Below, piece after piece: positions 1-9,664 of a DNA stretch of 64,000 bases. The stretch covers positions 14,854,340-14,918,339 of the forward strand of contig NC_087081.1 of the NCBI RefSeq assembly GCF_026151205.1, in the 5' to 3' direction. The notes under the pieces are model-generated. The model was not told where the DNA came from, did no database searches, and saw only the letters and a list, made by a program, of their open reading frames with translations. Each line of letters opens with the position of its first letter. The stretch's first letter is position 1. The position numbers and the translations under genes are program-made. The DNA is from Bolinopsis microptera. Taxonomy: Eukaryota; Ctenophora; Tentaculata; Lobata; Bolinopsidae.

Positions 1-620
1 ATATTATGTGCTTCAGATCTTTGATCTAATTTCTTACATGGAAATTAAATTGCTCAATAACCCTGGAAGGGGTGCCTTCAACAAAGGTGCAGTCCTACAC
101 CCCTGTGATGTTGGCTGTTAAGGCCCTGAAATTGAATCACGGACTTTATAAATCACAGTTGACTTTTCAGACTATGATCTAACTAGTCTGAATTAACGGT
201 GAACCCGAAGTTTGTAGGAGTTCTATACGTTCTATAATGAGGTTCTATATGTTCTAAAATTAGTTCTATATGTTCAATAATAAGTTCTATATGTTCTATA
301 ATAAGTTCTATATGTACTAAAATAAGTTCTTTATGTTCTAATGTTCGAACATTCAACAGGTTCCAGGTCATCACGCCTCATTCCGACCACACTGTGCACC
401 ATCATTCCTGCACTCTGTAATTAAATCTGAGCTGCTGATTAGTTGATGGTGCTGCGACCAGCAGTAATCACGACCCCGCTGTACACAATCAACTAATCAC
501 GCACCACCATCAACTAATCACGCACCACCATCAACTAATCACGCACCACCATCAACTAATCACGCACTACCATCAACTAATCACGCACCACCATCAACTC
601 AACTGAACGGACTTCAAATG
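1..620. repeat. Two short minisatellites; no gene
   Basis: From about 218 to 345 a ~16-bp unit of the form TTCTATATGTTCTAATAA is repeated seven or eight times with point changes. From about 484 to 600 a 21-bp unit starting CAACTAATCACGCACC is repeated about six times almost perfectly. The open frames crossing these blocks simply translate the repeats and are not considered genes. Confidence 0.8.
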
Positions 621-1025
621 CGGTGAAAGTTATTTACTAAATTTAAAGGGGTTCACACATTCAATAAAAGATAGTTCTTCAGACTTGTTTGTTGATTGGT
701 GTTCAAGGATCACCACTAAAGCACTAACTAACTACACCACCATATACATCAGGGTGAGACGGTTACAGTACGGTGCTCGTAGTACCACTAAAAATAGCGG
801 CTGCGCTCGAAGGCTTATGTTGGGTAAATTCTAAAGAACTGATGACAACACTAGAAAACTGATGATACCAGAGCAACTGTGCTTTGTAGTGCTGATGATC
901 TTAGTTATCTGCACACTACAGTACAGCTAGTAGTTGTTATCTGCAGAGTTGAGCCTCCTTGTGTGTTTAAAAACATAACAGGAAAATTCCAGGGTTCGCC
1001 TGGTTCGGTTGGTAATCTCTTCAAC

Positions 1026-1580
1026 GAAATAATTAAACATTTAGTTATTAAACATCTAGTCATTAAACAGTTAGTTATTAAACAGTTAGTTAATAGCATA
1101 ATCTCTCTTATAATTGTAATTAAACATCTAGTTATTAAACTTAGTGACATTTGGAGGTGTGACTTGTTGTATCGGTATTTCTGGATTGTTTAATTAAAAA
1201 GCTTGCATAACTAACATGTCATACGTTGTAATTGTTAGTTAACATTTATTTGTAACATTGTAGCCGAGCCACTGTCTGCATATCATCACTGTGAGTATAA
1301 CTACTAACATTACTACTAATAGTTTTAGTTATTACTAAAGAACAAATGATAAGTCAGCCTCTGTAGGTGACTCTGGGTCGCTTTATTTGTAAGGTAAAAG
1401 AGCCTCCTAGTTTATATTTGGTGTTAAACTACATAGCAGAAATATTCCTGGGTTCGGTCAATATTTGATAAGTTAATCCGTGCAACAAAATTGTAATTAA
1501 ACATTCGATTATCAAACTTGAGTTAGTGACAATTGGAGGTGTAACTTGTTGTATCCATATTTCTGGATTGTTTAATTAAA
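1026..1580. repeat. ATTAAACATCTAGTT repeats and a ~80-bp duplicated segment
   Basis: A 15-bp motif of the type TTAAACATCTAGTTA is repeated between 1030 and 1145. The segment 1120-1198, which ends TTTCTGGATTGTTTAATTAA, recurs diverged at about 1494-1580. The two copies flank ~300 bp of otherwise unrecognised sequence. I see no coding signal from 620 to 1850. Confidence 0.6.
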
Positions 1581-1849
1581 ATACTTGAACAAGCATTGAA
1601 GCGCGCGAGCCACTGACAGTGACTGTATATTACAACTAGTATCAGTATTAAACAAGTATCTCAGTTAGCTGTGTTTTGTAAGAAGATTGAATGTTATTCA
1701 TAATCTGTTTATGAACAGAAAAAGCCCGAGGTCCCCAATTGCCAAGTAAGCCAAATTAAAATGTTGGACTTGTCGACGGTCTTGGAGCAAATATTTTACG
1801 AGTATCATTTGTATCGATGCAAGGATGAATGATAAATGAATGAGATTCA

Positions 1850-2970
1850 AAGCAAAATATCTTGGCCATGGCTTGTCATTGTTAATGGACTAACCCGGCG
1901 CACGCACGCTACTTCGTAGCACTTGCCTCGGGCTATTATGTAGTATTTCAAGAAGAAAGCGGCGTTATAGGTACACCTACAGCCACAGGATAAAATAATC
2001 AGCCGGGATAGAATAATCAATTCTGATAATCCCGGCTACCGCTGTTAGTGTTAATTTATTCCCGCTTAACAAATAATCCCAGCACAGTTCTACTTTTTAT
2101 AATCCCGCTTTGGCGAGTTTGCTAAATCACTCTACTGCTACAGTCTGTTCTTAATAGGACCCTCGACAGTTGGAACCAACTTAAATCGATGTATTTCCGA
2201 ACGCTGATTTCGAATCACCCCCATGACAATATGACATAGGGCCGAGTTAAAATGCTCCCCTGCAGATATTGGCGAAAAGCTGTCTTGATCACGTGATATG
2301 ACCGTATAATGAAGTTTTAGTTAGTCTAATTTCTCGTTAGGATTAAGATTTCAGCATATTATGCTAAATGCTTTTGTGAGGGATTGGGATCGATTAGAGG
2401 GTAATTAGGGAATTCGAATAGTCATTCAGGGCCACCTAGAGTCTAGAGTACGGGTCAAAAAAGTCACGTGACTGTAAAAACATGAACAGTAACTGTCACC
2501 AAGATGCATCATGCAGTTAGGCCTAACGCCTAATTTAGGTCTGTAATTTAGGCCTAACTGGCCTGGTTAGGTCTAATTGTTGATTCACAATGTTAATCCT
2601 TCGCATCTCGCCGATCTGCATGTGGTCGCGAGAAGCATTATTGGATGCGCGGCGCGGCCCAGAAGTGGGCTACAAGTCTAACTGGTTATAGACCTAACTG
2701 CATCTTGATGACAGTGACAATCAAGTGTTATAAAGTAATCAATTGTCATTCCCGCTTTGGCTCAACTTGAACTAAATTTGGTTTGTTTTAATATTCCCAT
2801 GATAATCTCATCCGTGTTTTGATGTTGACGGATGTTACTCGTCTAAATTTCTTCGAAGTAGCGCGCGCTGCTTTCTTCTTGAAATGTTAAATGGCCCGAC
2901 GGCAAGTGCTACGCGACGAAGTAGCGCGCGCCGGGCCAGATCATTAACAATGCACAATGGTCAAGTTTTT
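1850..2970. mobile_element. Large foldback (inverted-repeat) element
   Basis: The arm at about 1861-1970 (ATTGTTAATGGACTAACCCGG then the GCTACTTCGTAGCACTTGCC region) reappears as its reverse complement at about 2865-2970. An inner inverted pair, around ACTGTCACCAAGATGCATC (about 2486-2545) and its complement at 2690-2730, sits in the middle. The interior also holds a dispersed repeat shared with 17.7-18.1 kb. There is no coding capacity. This looks like a non-autonomous foldback element that has collected further insertions. Confidence 0.6.
2130..2480 (-). repeat. Dispersed repeat, copies at 17.72-18.09 and 63.37-63.53 kb
   Basis: The reverse complement of this stretch matches 17720-18090 over several blocks: the CACGTGACTTTTTT end, the ATATCACGTGATCGAT core, and the block with CGGAATCAGCGTCCGAAAAT. 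A shorter version in the plus orientation occurs at 63370-63530. No ORF is conserved between copies. Confidence 0.6.
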
Positions 2971-3284
2971 ATGACGCGCATCACGTAATTAACTACTATT
3001 ATTATTATATATACTAGTATATAAGTATATTATTATTAAATATTATTACTAGTACTACATGACAACGCGCATTGAAATTGGTCAAAAATGTTACGTAACT
3101 TTTTAATTTGACCGAATTGCACCTTTCAACAATTAAAATAATATAACACTAGTATTACACTGGACCTGATAGATCGGTAAATATGCTTATCACTTATGCT
3201 ACATTCAACATTATTTCAATTTGAGCACTATTAGCAAAGTTTTAACTTTCATTCTCATTATTAACTTATACTTATAGTTAAAGT

Positions 3285-4188
3285 AGAAGAGAAACATCTC
3301 TTGGACACTGTGACTGATTACGCTGATGACATGGCCATGTTAGATAACTCAAAAGAGGGGCTGCAGGAAACCACTGACCTTTTCTGCAAATACAGTGCCT
3401 ATGCGGGTCTGAAGATTAATGCTGGAAAAACACAGAGCATGGTTGTCAGCAAAAGTGCATCGCAGAGGCCGTATTCTAAAGACGACACTATGGACATCAA
3501 TGTGGAAGGTCTCCCAATACAGCAGGTCAGCAATTTCATTTACTTGGGTGCAATCATCAGTGCAAATGGAACAATTGACAAAGAACTATCAGCTCGAATT
3601 CAAAAGGCCTCTGGGGCATTCTATCAGCTTAGCAGTATATGGTACAGTCGCAGCATCAAGACTCCAACAAAAATCAGGATTTACAAAGCGGCTGTTCTCA
3701 CTATACTGCTCTATGGAAGTGAGGTATGGAATACCACACAGACGCAGATGAAAAGATTTGAGGTGTTCCATCATGATAGATGTCTGAGGAGCATCCTGAA
3801 AATCAAATGGTTTTATCATGTATCTAATGCTGATGTACTTAAGCGGGCTAACATCGCCCCTGTTGATACTTTCGTACGAGCAGCTAGACTCCGATGGTTT
3901 GGCCATGTGGTGAGGATGCCAGAAGAAAGAATACCAAACTATCTTCTGCACTGGATCCCAAAGCATGGTAAAAGGTCAAGAGGTAGACCTAGGAAAAACT
4001 GGTTGTCATGTGTCCGGGAGGATGCAGCAATCTTCACAGGTGTCGATAACATCACGATAGAAGATGCAGAACAACAAGCTACAGACAGGGTTCACTGGAG
4101 AGGTCTAATACACCGGAGAAAGGAGTTACTATGTGGTGCAGGCCACTCCAACGACTAGGAGGAGACCTTTCCAAGTACAAGTAAGTAG
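3285..4188 (+). mobile_element. 5'-truncated non-LTR retrotransposon (LINE) with 12-bp TSD
   Basis: The insert is bracketed by the direct repeat TATAGTTAAAGT at 3273-3284 and 4189-4200. This is the expected mark of target-primed reverse transcription. The 5' end is cut off inside the reverse transcriptase domain, and the 3' end lies about 30 bp after the stop codon without a long poly(A). The clade cannot be assigned from the remaining fragment. Confidence 0.85.
3301..4158 (+). pseudogene. Reverse transcriptase C-terminal fragment of a LINE
   Basis: About 285 codons remain open. Near the start is the catalytic box of reverse transcriptases, DYADDMAML, followed by the thumb-like region (GLKINAGKTQSMVVS). 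Towards the end is the conserved RLRWFGHVVRMPEERIP stretch, then a basic GKRSRGRPRKNW motif, both usual in the C-terminal part of LINE ORF2 proteins. The fingers, the first half of the palm and any endonuclease are absent, so the copy cannot move on its own. The frame has no internal stop, which suggests a fairly recent insertion. The true N terminus is upstream in the full-length element, so no start codon should be assigned here. Confidence 0.85.
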
Positions 4189-4224
4189 TATAGTTAAAGT
4201 TATACCCGTTTTTGGATTTTGATT

Positions 4225-4312
4225 TAACGGTAATACTCGTAAAATATTTGTCCCAAATATTCGTCCGTCGACGAGTTCAACTTGGCGCGCGATTTGGTAG
4301 GTTTTTACTTGT
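4225..4312 (+). repeat. Copy of a ~90-bp dispersed element (see 5927-6017)
   Basis: The stretch TAATACTCGTAAAATATTTG through CGTCGACGAG to GGCGCGCG and TAGGTTT is the reverse complement of the small insertion at 5927-6017. A diverged partial copy occurs around 1765-1812. It is non-coding. Confidence 0.6.
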
Positions 4313-4384
4313 TATAAACCTACAGGATTTTGATTCGCATGACCATATATGGAATAAAAGCACTTCATGAGATACGCCACAGGA

Positions 4385-4870
4385 GGGGCTAAGTGCAAAG
4401 AAACTGCTGCTCACTGCTGCTCACTGCTGCTCACTGCTACTAACTGCTGCTCACTGCTGCTCACTGCTACTAACTGCTGCTCACTGCTGCTGTCGCGCGC
4501 GCGCCCATAGCAGCAGTGAGCAGCAGTTAGTAGCAGTGAGCAGCAGTGAGCAGCAGTGAGCAGCAGTTGCGCGCAGCGTGCGTTGCCCAGTAAAGACACG
4601 CATATAACTGCTGCTCACTGCTACTAACTGCTGCTCACTGCTGCTCACTGCTGCTCACTGACAGCAGCAGTGAGCAGCAGTGAGCAGCAGTGAGCAGCAG
4701 TTTCTTTGCACTTAGCCCCTCCTTTGTCATACGTTGTATGACCCGCCGCGCACGAAGTGCGCGGCTCCCCCTGTATCCATAGTGAAACGACCGTGGGGGT
4801 CGCAACGTGATACAAGCCCCTCCTGTGACGCGTGCATTTTTGGGAGAATCGCGCACGCATATATATGAAC
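4385..4870. repeat. Hairpin-rich CTGCTCACTG minisatellite block
   Basis: A unit AAGTGCAAAGAAACTGCTGC followed by repeated CTGCTCACTG runs to about 4490. Its complement (GCAGTGAGCAG) follows, then the forward form again, and finally the complement ending at about 4720 in TTTCTTTGCACTTAGCCCCT. The block can fold into nested hairpins. The following segment (TCATACGTTGTATGACCCGC to about 4830) is homologous to the foldback element at 60.6-61.4 kb, so this is probably a relative of that element. Confidence 0.65.
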
Positions 4871-5725
4871 AATTTAGTTGCGTTCTGTTCTCGTCATCAG
4901 TCATGCGCGACGTTGAGCCGTGATCTACGATTTTTTTTCTTCAGTGCACAATTGTGAATTAATTTTATCGCTTTTCTAAGATGGCTATGTTCTTCGAACA
5001 AATGTTTTGCTATTTTCAAAATTAAGTTTCACGTTTTGTTCTTTATAATTACTAGCAGGAACCCGTCTAACCCTAAAGTGGTGTCAAGACTGAGAGACTG
5101 AGAGACTAAAATAATTATTACCTATTTAATTCGCGTTTTTGACACCACTTGGGAGTCCAAATTTTGGGCACTTAAATTCTTATTCCTTGGCCAATTTTTT
5201 ATTTTTTCATGCTGATTTGAAGGCCATTAAAGCATTTGACCCAGTCAAAAAAGTTTCAGTTGCATATCTTTTACGGTTTTTGCGGAAAGTCGCGCTAAAG
5301 TTGATGCCGTGGTGTCAGTAAAATGGCACGGATCCATATATCCATATATATCGTCTCGCTTCATATATAGTAAGATAGTAAACAAATTAGACTATATTAG
5401 TATTTAGAATCTATTTTTCTGCTCTTATAAGTGAACTATATTAATAGCCAATAGGTTATTAGGCAGACTAGTCCCGCTTTTACTTTTTGACATTCTTCAT
5501 AATTTGGGGTAATTTTGGTGTTTCCAAACCACGAATGACAAATGTAATTACTATGTTTATTCTGGCGCATTCATATTATTGTATGAAACATTTCGATACA
5601 AAACACTGTAATATTAAGCAATAAATCAGAAAGGAAGCACAATTAAATAATAGTAATACTTAGGTTAGTGGGTGAAACTATTTGCAAGTTTTAATTACTA
5701 GCCTTAATTACTAATATATTTGTAC
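4870..5725. other. No gene recognised
   Basis: The stretch is AT-rich and unique-looking, with only short chance reading frames (longest 60 codons at 5139-5321) and a brief GAGAGACTGAGAGACT repeat near 5090-5105. I see no splice-bounded coding segment. Confidence 0.5.
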
Positions 5726-5730
5726 AAATG

Positions 5731-5807
5731 TCACCTCAGTGGCACAATTGGTTGATAGTCTTGGGCCTTTAACCCGGAGGTTGCGAGTTCGAATCCCGGC
5801 TGGGTCA
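5731..5807 (+). tRNA. Degenerate tRNA-like sequence or SINE head
   Basis: The segment has a good internal promoter B box and T arm (GAGTTCGAATCCCGG) and an anticodon arm TTGGG-CCTTTAA-CCCGG, which would place TTT at the anticodon position. The AGGTTGCGAGTTCGAATC part resembles tRNA-Trp or tRNA-Lys type sequences. Against a working tRNA, the acceptor ends pair poorly, residue 33 would be C instead of the usual T, and the D arm is hard to fold. It is either a tRNA pseudogene or the 5' part of a tRNA-derived SINE. No second copy was noticed in the window. Confidence 0.35.
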
Positions 5808-5916
5808 AAATTTCAATAATCGTCAATTAGTTCATGCATTAAAGGCTTGTGTATACATGTTTCTGAAAAATAGAACTAGTCACCCACCAACGTTATTACA
5901 CAGTAATATAAGATTT

Positions 5917-6027
5917 AATACCGTATTGTAGGTTTACAACCTACCAGGACGCGCGCCGAGTTGGACTCGTCGACGGTCCAATATATGGAACAGATATTTT
6001 ACGAGTATCACCCGTTAAATACCGTAT
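5917..6027. mobile_element. 91-bp insertion with 10-bp TSD inside the 3' end of a gene
   Basis: The direct repeat AATACCGTAT occurs at 5917-5926 and 6018-6027. The 91 bp between them match the dispersed repeat at 4225-4312 in reverse complement. The stop codon of the NERD-helicase gene (5941-5943) and its last ~25 codons lie inside this insert, so the insertion rewrote the protein's C terminus. Confidence 0.7.
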
Positions 6028-8334
6028 AATGTGGGCAAAGCTACTCAGTTTACGTAACAAATGTAACATGTGAGGTGTATCGTCTAATGTTTCACCCTCC
6101 CATGGGAATATAACAACAGAGCAGTAAACACGTGCTCTGGATAACGCTAAGTAAAGGTTAGTCAGCTCAAACTCAGCCCTGCACCCCTTCACACTGTACA
6201 GTACTATTACAGCTGGCCACTGAGCAGAATAACTAGACCCACTGCGACACACTGCTATCTTACTATCAGTGTAAACACATCTCATATTAACACTGTCCTT
6301 AACAAGTGACAATACACTACTATCGACATAAGTAACTATACCTATATCAGAATAATTTAATTCATGCATAGCAGTACACAATCTATCTAATTCATTATCA
6401 AATACACGCATAATACTAGTAACATTGTAATCAGTAAACACATGCATGACAGGTAATGTACCGTGTATAAAATGTCCTTGTAATTGTGTAGGTAAAATCA
6501 TATCTAATACATTAGGTTTTCCTGAAGAATATAATTCTCTTAATTGTTCTCGTATTACACATAAGATGTCAGATAAATCACATGTGTTTCTAAGGCTCAT
6601 TGATAAATGTACAAACTGAGTGGATGATAGTTTGAAAGTTATCATTCTTAGTTTGTCAATAATTCCCGTTTTATTCAAACTCCAATAACCCTGTGCCATG
6701 TCACATGCAACCATGACAGAGTACTTTAATAATAACAACTTGTCCCTCAGTTCACTACACTTCACAATTGAGCTGCAATATAATAACTCCTGTATATCAT
6801 CAATAAATATGTGACAGTTGGTCACAGCACTGATTGTGTCTGTTAACTTCTGTATATCCATACGTGTTATCTCTACAATGATAACTTTACACTTACTCTC
6901 TGATATTAGAGTAACTAGTTCTGTGACGTCAGACATGCTGGTATCTTCGTATTCTACACCAGCTTTCTTTAATGAACGCTGATAAAGCTGACAGTTATTA
7001 CCTTTACCACCGAATTTGAATAACACAACCTTATTGTCCTCATTAAATTGTTGTACAAGTTTGATTATTCGACCGCAAAGTATTACACTTTTTCCCGCTC
7101 CAGCGGGTCCATTAATCCACAACAGATTCTCGCTTGATTCGAACGCTTTACATTGTTCTGCTGTCAGGTTATCCACTTCAACATAGTTTCTTATAACATC
7201 AGGAGCTGTTACAACTCCAGGATTCTGTGCACGATTCTTACCTTTTTTTGGTAAAAATATAAATTTTCCTGATCTGAGCTGTTCATCAATGTTTAATATG
7301 CAGTTTGCTAAACTACATTTCGATTGATCGCAGTTAGCCCATATAACAAGTAAGATATTTCTTACTTTTTGAAAGGCATCACAATTAATTATTGTATCTT
7401 CAGCTATTGTTGCATTGTTATTCCACCAAGAACCAAAACTTGATAAGTCGTCGTCTGATGAGATGTCATCGCTGGATAAGTCATCGCCTGATGAGATGTC
7501 ATCACTGGAGATTTGTCTTTCTGTATCTCTGACTCCGAGAAAGCAGCCCCTCAAACAACTTAAAAACCGAGAGAAATAACCTTGCTCTTCTTCAGGGCTG
7601 GTTTCTCTGGTTTCTCTGACTTCTGTTGATGTTCCTGAATTTATGAGTTCCCCACTATCATTATCGTTGATTTTGTTAACATCTACAATGTCCTCATGAA
7701 ATATCACGGTTGATAATTCTGAATCGCTTAGCCGAAGTTTTGTATCTTCACTAGCCTGGAACTGTCCTTTAAATTGTTTACTGAAATTAGGATACGCAGT
7801 GAACTGACGGATAGTTGTGTCCTTTTCTATACATTGAATCAGAGATTCTATCTTCTTTCTCTGCTCAACTGACTTTTTGAACGTACCATATAATGCTCGG
7901 AAGTGCTTTTCCTTGTCAATCGCAATATCATCGATGTCAATGTGAGACATGTTCTTAACTTCAATTATAACAATGGAGCCTGGACATAAAATTAAAAAAT
8001 CACATTCTCCTTCAATTACCGGCTTTTTAGATTTACATTTAGGACAACCCCTTCTCACATGATTTTTATCACACGTACGGTATTGATGGTGCGTGTATTC
8101 AAAGTTATGAAGAACGACGATCTTACCGTCCGGTAATTTCTCTAATGCCCTATACACCATAACTTCAGCCTCATAATCAGACTGACGTTGTCGTTCGTCT
8201 TTGAAGTCACTACTCTCCGGGTACCTGTCTATATACGTCTGATCTGGAGCTCTCGGCAGCATAATAGGTCGTTCGTGATCAGAGGTGCAGAAATTGAGGA
8301 ATATTTCTTCTCCGTTCTTTTCGTAGTTGTCCAT
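5941..8334 (-). CDS. NERD-nuclease / SF1-helicase-like protein
   Basis: A single uninterrupted frame of about 797 codons from the chosen ATG (8332-8334; MDNYEKNGEE). I preferred this start to the more upstream one at 8403 because a good 3' splice site (TTTACAG at 8339-8345) lies just before it and the intervening codons look non-coding. Residues below are counted from this start. Near 70-95 there is a Cys-rich patch (CDKNHVRRGCPKCKSKK). At about 107-127 the NERD nuclease core CDFLILCPGSIVIIEVKN shows the D...E-x-K catalytic pattern. At 285-305 lies an acidic Ser/Asp repeat. Walker A is WINGPAGAGKS (about 406-416), a Walker B-like segment is HIFIDDIQEL (about 505), a motif III-like ACDMAQ follows, and the C-terminal LYLALSRARVY matches SF1 helicase motif VI. 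NERD plus SF1 ATPase architectures occur in DNA/RNA processing and defence proteins; the substrate here is unknown. The last ~25 residues are encoded by a 91-bp insertion. Confidence 0.8.
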   Translation of the reverse strand: MDNYEKNGEEIFLNFCTSDHERPIMLPRAPDQTYIDRYPESSDFKDERQRQSDYEAEVMVYRALEKLPDGKIVVLHNFEYTHHQYRTCDKNHVRRGCPKCKSKKPVIEGECDFLILCPGSIVIIEVKNMSHIDIDDIAIDKEKHFRALYGTFKKSVEQRKKIESLIQCIEKDTTIRQFTAYPNFSKQFKGQFQASEDTKLRLSDSELSTVIFHEDIVDVNKINDNDSGELINSGTSTEVRETRETSPEEEQGYFSRFLSCLRGCFLGVRDTERQISSDDISSGDDLSSDDISSDDDLSSFGSWWNNNATIAEDTIINCDAFQKVRNILLVIWANCDQSKCSLANCILNIDEQLRSGKFIFLPKKGKNRAQNPGVVTAPDVIRNYVEVDNLTAEQCKAFESSENLLWINGPAGAGKSVILCGRIIKLVQQFNEDNKVVLFKFGGKGNNCQLYQRSLKKAGVEYEDTSMSDVTELVTLISESKCKVIIVEITRMDIQKLTDTISAVTNCHIFIDDIQELLYCSSIVKCSELRDKLLLLKYSVMVACDMAQGYWSLNKTGIIDKLRMITFKLSSTQFVHLSMSLRNTCDLSDILCVIREQLRELYSSGKPNVLDMILPTQLQGHFIHGTLPVMHVFTDYNVTSIMRVFDNELDRLCTAMHELNYSDIGIVTYVDSSVLSLVKDSVNMRCVYTDSKIAVCRSGSSYSAQWPAVIVLYSVKGCRAEFELTNLYLALSRARVYCSVVIFPWEGETLDDTPHMLHLLRKLSSFAHIIRYLTGDTRKISVPYIGPSTSPTRRASW

Positions 8335-8338
8335 TGTT

Positions 8339-8345
8339 CTGTAAA
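8339..8345 (-). other. Predicted 3' splice site before the NERD-helicase coding exon
   Basis: Read on the minus strand, TTTACAG precedes AACAATGGAC, putting the acceptor four bases before the start codon. A second TTTCAG lies a little further upstream. This implies a spliced 5' UTR, with candidate donors in the tandem repeats further upstream. Confidence 0.5.
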
Positions 8346-8439
8346 TTAAGATATTCTGAAATAAATGAAACTTTATAAGTTTAAAGCTATATGTAGTAAT
8401 CATAGTTTGTAAATGAGATAGCAGGTGTTCAGGATAAAG

Positions 8440-9087
8440 AACGAATTTTGATTAAGGGGAGCTGTGAGGGGTGGAGTTTTACATTCATATTATTACCTTG
8501 ATATTTAAGATTAATGTTAATCTTTAGTACGGAAATATTTGAAACGCAGCTGAATCTCTGTCCGGAATCTGCAGGTACTTAAAATATATTATCTTGTCAA
8601 TTATTGCGAGCAAGGTAGACCATTTTTTGATAAGATATCATGGACTACTGCAAATGTGCGGGGCGGAATATTTTAAATTATTGTTTAGGATGAAGAATGA
8701 GTCATGAAAGGGAGCTGTATAGTGTATAATAGCTGGATAACTATAATTAGTCTAGATCCAAGACATATGGCTATATTGGAATATCAAGCCAATTAGTGGT
8801 AGTAAACATACATATTCTTACCTTGATATTCAAGATTGATGTTGTTCTAATTTACGAAGAAATTGGAGCACGCTGCTTGATCGCTGACCTGAGTCTAGTA
8901 CCTAAAATACAACATCTTGTTAGTCACTGAGCACTGATATGAGCAGGTTAATCATATTGTGATTATCCTGTCAATTTTCGCGAGCAAGATATCATGATTC
9001 ATGGACTACAAATGACGTGTGGGGCGGAATATTTTGAAATATTGTTTAGGATGAAGAATGAGTCATGAAAGGGAGCTGTATAGTGTA
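8440..9087 (-). repeat. ~360-bp tandem repeat, left part, with candidate 5' UTR exons
   Basis: One nearly complete unit spans about 8726-9087 and a diverged partial unit lies before it. The same units resume after the DNA transposon at 12776-13400, so the transposon split the array. On the minus strand each unit holds a segment bounded by an AG acceptor and a GT donor: 8822-8901 here (acceptor ATTTTAG, donor AAG/GTAAGA), and a diverged form at about 8497-8568. The 80-nt segment has no ATG, as fits a non-coding leader exon. The repeated exons lie just upstream of the NERD-helicase coding exon in the right orientation. Confidence 0.65.
9080..9087. repeat. 8-bp target-site duplication, left copy
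   Basis: ATAGTGTA here is repeated exactly at 12776-12783. Undamaged copies of the host tandem repeat read GTATAGTGTATAATAGCTGG across the site, which confirms the ancestral target. Confidence 0.9.
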
Positions 9088-9451
9088 CAGGGACAAAAGG
9101 ATTTCGCGATTATTTTGGTCAAAAATCGCGGTACCGCGAAATTTAACAGGCTATACATTAAACTATACATAGTGTAGTCATTCTGGCAAAATAACGTGAA
9201 CAATTTTTTTACAAAGGATTTTTGATTTCTACTTGTAGATATAGGTCTCAGCTAACTTCTCTCAAAATTCCCAAGAAAAAAAAGTTGTGCAATTTGCGTG
9301 GAGGCCACGCCCCTTTTTTAATATTTGCTCGTAATCGGAAACTATTGAAAATCGTAATTTTCGTCAATTTTCACAAGTTTGATGGCTAAATCTTTGTATT
9401 TTTGCACGAGAAATCGATTCCCGTTGATGTTTTTGCTCTATAACGAGTTTT
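9088..9451 (+). repeat. Left terminal inverted repeat of the transposon
   Basis: It aligns with the reverse complement of 12430-12775 over about 350 bp with modest divergence. Shared blocks include TGTAGATATAGGTCTCAGCT, AATTTGCGTGG, GTTTGATGGCTAAATCT and TTGCTCTATAAC. Inside the outer end is a small hairpin around the TCGCGGTACCGCGA palindrome. Confidence 0.85.
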
Positions 9452-9664
9452 TAGGCGACAACGCCCTTTTTGAACAGACGCATGTGCCGATTTAATTTGA
9501 AAATCGAAATTTTGGACAATTTTCACATAGATGAATCTATGGAACTTCTCCCGAAGAGGAATGAACATGAGCCAGTGAAAAGTATCCTTAAGAAGGAAGA
9601 TGTTGCAATATCAAATTCAATCGGTAATCACTAATTCTCAGACTCTCTCTCCTACCTCGCAGAC

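Noticed and set aside
4411..4904. Gln/Ser/Ala repeat frames on the minus strand
   Set aside because: They are produced by the CTGCTCACTG minisatellite hairpins and change composition abruptly at the repeat border.
9386..9568. 60-codon minus-strand frame near the transposon's left end
   Set aside because: It lies in the terminal inverted repeat and is not open in the right-hand copy.
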